Assembly: GCA_001584585.1 (NCBI GenBank)
Contig: LSYV01000524.1
Location: forward strand, 1-12,815
Reading direction: 5' to 3'
Source: Gonium pectorale
Lineage: Eukaryota > Chlorophyta > Chlorophyceae > Chlamydomonadales > Volvocaceae
DNA length: 12,815 nt
Shown here: positions 9,388 to 12,815 of the stretch, one piece after another
Layout of the letters: each line of letters starts with the position of its first letter
How positions within the stretch are numbered: position 1 is the stretch's first letter
Notes under the pieces: model-generated
What the model was told of the DNA's origin: nothing
Databases searched by the model: none
Seen by the model: the letters and a program-made list of their open reading frames with translations, nothing else
Made by a program: the position numbers and the translations under genes

Positions 9388-9456
9388 CGCTCTCGGTGTA
9401 CCGTACCTCGGTGTTTGGTTGCTTGCGAGGCGTGATAAGCTTGCCGTCCCGTCATT

Positions 9457-9461
9457 TGTAA
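9457..9461 (+). terminator. Candidate TGTAA poly(A) signal (transporter, distal)
   Basis: Second TGTAA on the + strand, in the context CATTTGTAAGG. Together with the copy at 9383 it could give two alternative transcript ends 74 nt apart. Confidence 0.45.
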
Positions 9462-9475
9462 GGCACCTCCGGACT

Positions 9476-9800
9476 CCGCTGCAAGCGCCCCGACGGACGG
9501 TCCGCCCCCCGCCCGCCAACCTCATACCCCCGTACCGCATGATCGTCCAGTCCCCGCCAATTGCATGGAGCAGCGGTGTTCAGTACCGGTACTGGCGCCC
9601 TGCTGGCCGTCGCATTGCCCTACAAGCTGGTGACCCGCGCCAGCGAGGGCTGGCTGGCAACAGCCTCCCTCGCGGCCGCTGGCTTACCAAGCCTCAGCCA
9701 CAGACGAGGCTCCCACTGCCGGCTAGGCCGACTCGTGGAAAGGCGTTGGTCGGCACCGGGCTTGCGTAGTGACACGCTTGGCACCATATACCGGTAATAC
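9476..9800. other. Spacer between convergent genes, with one coding-like patch
   Basis: Between the inferred ends of the transporter and oligopeptidase transcripts lie about 325 bp. They hold the palindrome CAGTACCGGTACTG (9581-9594). The following part, about 9590-9690, in the + frame of position 9561, has strongly G/C-ending codons and reads as a plausible protein segment (ALLAVALPYKLVTRASEGWL and on). No convincing splice donor follows. I do not call it a gene. Confidence 0.5.
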
Positions 9801-9803
9801 AGA

Positions 9804-9808
9804 TTACA
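9804..9808 (-). terminator. Candidate TGTAA poly(A) signal for the oligopeptidase gene
   Basis: TTACA on the + strand is TGTAA on the - strand. It is the only one found between here and the oligopeptidase stop at 11229, implying a 3' UTR of about 1.4 kb. This places the end of the - strand transcript about 320 bp from that of the convergent transporter. Confidence 0.5.
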
Positions 9809-11228
9809 GACTTCCCAACAGAGAGGTCCGTCGGGGAGATTGCGCTTGGGACACGCAGCGTGCGTTTACGTAACCTTCACACGACCCCTTTGAAGGATAA
9901 GCGCCCTCGAACCGTACCCCCCCCCCCACGCCTCCCCATGCAAGCCATATTCGGCTGGCATGGGCGGCCTCCTTCCCGCGCGCAGGGCCCCCCAAACCCA
10001 TGGTATGCGCGGCCAGAGGACGCTCAGATCGCCCGCCAGCAAGCGCTGCTGCCGTACCGGCCACGCGCGCTGAGCGGAACGGCACGCTCAACGTGTGTTC
10101 ACATTGCGCGTGGTGTACGGCGGTACGGTCCATGTGTCCACACACAAGCGCACATCTCTTTCGCGCTCACGCTCGCGTATGCGCCGTTTCATTTCAAGAC
10201 AAGCGCAGAGCCAACGCCGCCCGATGCCCGTGCCAGGGTTGCCCCGACTCCTGCCGTCCCGGGCTCTGGAACAGCCTGCCTCAAGTGAGCCGCGCCCCGC
10301 GGCCCCCGTGGCGACGGCCTGCGATGACCAATCTCTCAAGAGGGCGGCTTCAGCCCCCGGCTGTGGCCTCACCGGCCTGCGTCCCGAAGCTGGCTCTCCT
10401 CCGTACACACTAGAAAAAAGCAGGCAATGCAACTAGACAATAAAACCACAACAGCAGCAAGCGCCCAGGGCGGCGCTGCGGCACGGCACGCACGGGAGGC
10501 TGCGCGCCCCAACGGAGCCCTGCCCCCGAACGGCGCTCCAAACGCACCGCTTCGGTCGGCCGGGAGCCACTCCGCCCAAGAACCTCGCCCTAACCCTCAC
10601 CCTCGTACACAGGCCGCTGCGACCATAGCTTCCCGGATCCATACACTGGGCGGTGGTGGGTGGGTGGCGGTGGTGGCAGCGTGTCGTGCCGCTCAAAACG
10701 CAAGGGCGGGCCAGCGGCCGCATACCCGGAAAACACGGCCAGCTGCGGGCGTCGACGGCGCCCACCTGCAACCCACTCCCGCCTGGCTCTGAGCCGGTTC
10801 GCGGTCCCGAGGTGCGAACCTGGACACCGTAGTGGCGCGTCGGTCCGAAGGCAGCGCAACCCCCATTAACCGCAACCCGACTGACCTCGCACCAGGCCCA
10901 GGCCCAGGGCCCTGTCCTCCTCGCGCGCGGAGGCGGCGGCGCGCAGCGCATCCCCATTGCGTATGCGATTCGGTGTCCGCGACGCGACCCGTGTCCCTTC
11001 TTCATTACCCCACCGCGGCGCGGCTGCCGTCCCAGGTCCACTCGCTGGGCGCCGGCACGGGCCGCTGAACGTGGGCAATCACCCAGCTCCGCTCATCAAC
11101 CGACTGAAGCCACCCCGCTCCCCCCCTCCTGACACACGGGCGGCTCCCGACTCCCGCCTCCCAAGTCCCCCGCGCCCTCCTCACGCCCCGTCCTCGAGCC
11201 CCTGCAGCTCCGGGGCCTGGACGCGTTC
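9809..11228 (-). other. Probable 3' UTR of the oligopeptidase gene
   Basis: No frame shows biased codon use or family similarity. The stretch contains C- and G-rich simple sequence (for example GGTGGTGGGTGGGTGG-like DNA near 10650) and a GTAC pair at 10115-10126. Assignment rests only on position between the stop codon and the nearest - strand TGTAA; an independent non-coding transcript cannot be excluded. Confidence 0.5.
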
Positions 11229-12139
11229 TTACGCGGAGGCGGTGGCGAGCAGGCCGTTGTGCTCCAGCAGCGGGCGGGTGGAGGGCTCGCGGCCGCGGAA
11301 GGCCTTGAACACCTCGGCGGGGGGCGCGCTGCCGCCCAGCGCCAGCACCGTGTCGCGGAAGCGGGCGCCCGTGGAGCGGACGGCGTCGTCGTCGTCCAGG
11401 CCGGCCTGAGGCGGGTACCGGGACGGGGATGGGGGTCAGAATTAGGGAAAGGCGTCCTCACTAGCGAGGCCTTGGGCGCATACCGCCCCGACTCCACCGG
11501 GGTGGGGGGTCGGGGGTGGCTACTCCTTCCGCGGGCAAGCTCAGCGATGACCGACGAGTAGGGGGCTGTAGGTGCTCGTTCAGATCAGGCGGGGGGCAAC
11601 GGGGTGGTGGTAGTGGTAATAGGGTAATAGGTGGGTTGTCAAGAGGCCGCAGAGTAACGTTCCGCACTACCGTAGAGAAGCCCGGGGGAGGGGCGCGGGG
11701 CTGGGTGCGGGGCCGACGTGAGGTTGTCAATGGGAGGCTCCCCCGTGTGCCGAGTGCACCGGTGCGGGCTGAGCCGGGTAGGGTGCGGGGCCGCGCAGGG
11801 CGGCACAGGAGAGCTTGAGGTGGGTTTGGCGCCGCGCAGAGGTCCGAGGGGGAGCACCGCGTCGCTGCTTAAGCTGAGCGGCTTGGCGCCGCGAGTCGAT
11901 CGGACCGAGCGGAGCCGTGCGAGGGACCATACGCCATACAGACCGGAGCGGGCAGCACGAGGGAGGAGAGCTGTGCCTGCGCAGCCAGTGACATCGAAGG
12001 TGCGACGCGCGGTACGCGTTGTTGCGTTGCTGCGGCCCCGGCCCCCAACCCCGGGCCCTCCCTACCCCGGCCACCACCCCGCCCCACCTCCTCGAAGGCG
12101 TTGAATGCGTCGGCCGACAGCACCTCGGCCCACTTGTAG
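11229..12139 (-). CDS. M3-family oligopeptidase, plant organellar oligopeptidase type (3' part, two exons)
   Basis: Zinc metallo-oligopeptidases of family M3A (bacterial oligopeptidase A, plant TOP1/organellar oligopeptidase) cut short peptides; the plant enzymes help clear cleaved targeting peptides in chloroplasts and mitochondria. Two exons are visible, read on the - strand: 12139-12088 and 11405-11229 (stop TAA at 11231-11229). The first begins with the last base of a split codon and encodes YKWAEVLSADAFNAFEE, the conserved C-terminal block of the family. The second starts AGLDDDDAV, contains GARFRDTVLALGGS and FKAFRGREPS, and ends LLEHNGLLATASA, very like the plant C-terminus. Together they give 75 complete residues. 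The join is phase 0 with donor GTGGGG and acceptor CTCAG. The HExxH catalytic exons lie beyond the right edge, so activity and targeting cannot be judged. The preceding intron spans at least 12140-12815. Confidence 0.9.
11444..11500 (+). repeat. Dispersed intronic repeat, copy C (diverged, first block only)
   Basis: GAAAGGCGTCCTCACTAGCG and the following GAGGCCTTGGGCGCATAC align with the first block of copies A and B with roughly three quarters identity by eye. It lies in the last oligopeptidase intron (12087-11406), antisense to the host gene. The second (stem-loop) block was not recognised after it. Confidence 0.55.
11662..11692 (+). repeat. Possible fragment of the intronic repeat, copy D
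   Basis: GTAGAGAAGCC at 11672-11682 followed by CGGGGG matches the centre of the first block of copies A and B. Similarity does not extend clearly on either side, so this is a weak call. Same intron as copy C. Confidence 0.3.
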
Positions 12140-12245
12140 CTGCGGAGCATGGGCGCGGGGCAAGGGGGCAGGGGGGCGTCAGTTTAGGGTAGCAGGCCTA
12201 TGCGTCGGGTGCGTGTGTGTGGGGCGCCGCTGGTGGGGGTAGTGG

Positions 12246-12410
12246 GTTTGGAAGGCATTCTCAGTAGAGAAGCCTGGGGGCGCATGTCCGTCCCGAGGTC
12301 AACAACGGGGGGCTGAGAGGCTGAGAGCTGGGCGCTGGCGCCATCCCTCCCTGTGGGTCCTGTGCATGCATGGACTGCGAGGCCGGCGGTTTGAGCGGGC
12401 CGAAAAATCC
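12246..12410 (+). repeat. Dispersed intronic repeat, copy B
   Basis: The block from 12248 (GGAAGGCATTCTCAGTAGAG onward to GGCGCATG) nearly matches copy A at 6254. A second shared block at 12345-12398 includes GTCC and GGAC separated by 11 nt containing GCATG, then GGCCGGCGGTTTGA. The middle is different from copy A. Copy B is somewhat shorter than A and is antisense to its host gene. Confidence 0.75.
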
Positions 12411-12540
12411 GGACCGGCTATCCTTGCTGTCTAGACCGACACTCAAGCCCGATCGCGAAAGCCCGCCTGACCCGAAGAGCGAAAGGAGTAGAAAGTGATA
12501 GCCTATATGGGATCCCGTGTCCCGCCCGCCCGCCCGCCGC

Positions 12541-12570
12541 TGGTGGGGGTGGGGTGGGGGTTAGTGGGGG
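12541..12570 (+). repeat. G-run cluster, possible G-quadruplex
   Basis: Four runs of four or more G occur within 30 bp (GGGGG-T-GGGG-T-GGGGG, then GTTAGT and GGGGG), which fits the usual four-run quadruplex pattern on the + strand. The host transcript is from the other strand, so it would be C-rich here. Confidence 0.6.
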
Positions 12571-12815
12571 CGCCCTGGGTGTTGCTGCGATGCGGCCAGC
12601 GGCGCGCTGTTGGGTCCTGAGCGGCAAGCCGGCGATGGCGGGGAGGAGGAGCCAGCTGCCACTCTCCGAACATGTGGTACCCAACTCGCTGCTCTCCGGG
12701 ACTCCGGCTGCCGTCCATATCGCCCACGCGGGGGGCGCCAACGCAACAGAGCGCCCCGTTCGCCAGTCCCTGCACAGCCCTCCCCACAAGCCACACCAAG
12801 CTCGCCCACCCCGAC

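Larger units (their letters stand above)
8389..9475 (+). other. Probable 3' UTR of the transporter gene
   Basis: From the transporter stop to the first TGTAA signals there is about 1 kb without coding character. It includes a short (TG)n run around 8661-8672, a GTAC-G-GTAC pair at 9018-9026 and an imperfect hairpin at 9039-9062. A 3' UTR of this size is plausible for volvocine genes. The 3' end is inferred from TGTAA and has no transcript support here. Confidence 0.55.
12140..12815 (-). other. Oligopeptidase intron running off the right edge
   Basis: The exon ending at 12139 is preceded on the - strand by CCGCAG, so the DNA to the right is intron. I looked for the expected preceding block (a Gly/Ala/Tyr-rich stretch ending in Tyr-Ser before YKW) on the - strand and did not find it up to 12815. 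The intron holds repeat copy B and a G-run cluster. The intron is therefore at least 676 bp. Confidence 0.75.

Noticed and set aside
10585..10605. Telomere-like CCCTAACCCT
   Set aside because: Only about one unit is present, with no array; not an interstitial telomere.

Overview
The window looks like nuclear DNA from a green alga of the Chlamydomonas/volvocine type. This is inferred from a GC-rich sequence, small exons with strongly G/C-ending codons, GT-AG introns of about 220-720 bp, TGTAA-type poly(A) signals downstream of the genes, and plant/algal-type versions of the gene families. No bacterial operon, mobile-element gene, tRNA, rRNA or CRISPR array was found, and the species cannot be named from the sequence.

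There are three protein genes. (1) At the left edge, + strand, lie the last four coding exons (164-1985) of a uracil phosphoribosyltransferase domain of the eukaryotic/uridine-kinase-like (UKL) type; its 5' part is outside the window. (2) In the centre, + strand, is a complete six-exon gene (4568-8388) for a 707-residue sodium:solute symporter (SSS) family membrane transporter. (3) At the right edge, - strand, are the last two coding exons (11229-12139) of an M3-family oligopeptidase of the plant organellar oligopeptidase type; its catalytic exons lie beyond the window. Every exon junction was joined by frame, splice site and family alignment, and all joins keep the frame.

Region by region: 1-163 is a UPRT intron made almost wholly of a 16-bp minisatellite. 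164-1985 holds UPRT exons and repeat-rich introns. 1986-4567 is 2.6 kb of apparently non-coding DNA (UPRT 3' UTR, spacer, transporter promoter) with palindromic paired GTAC motifs and an AT-rich repeat. 4568-8388 is the transporter. 8389-about 9475 is its probable 3' UTR. 9476-9800 is a short spacer with one coding-like patch. About 9790-11228 is the probable 3' UTR of the oligopeptidase. 11229-12815 is the oligopeptidase 3' end and introns. The transporter and oligopeptidase are convergent (tail to tail).

The genes have no evident shared pathway: one salvages pyrimidines, one transports an unknown solute, one degrades peptides. The most interesting non-genic signals are a dispersed repeat family found only inside introns here, a consistent G-rich-start/C-rich-end polarity of the introns, and clusters of paired GTAC motifs in the intergenic DNA. 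I did not find a convincing new multi-gene system.
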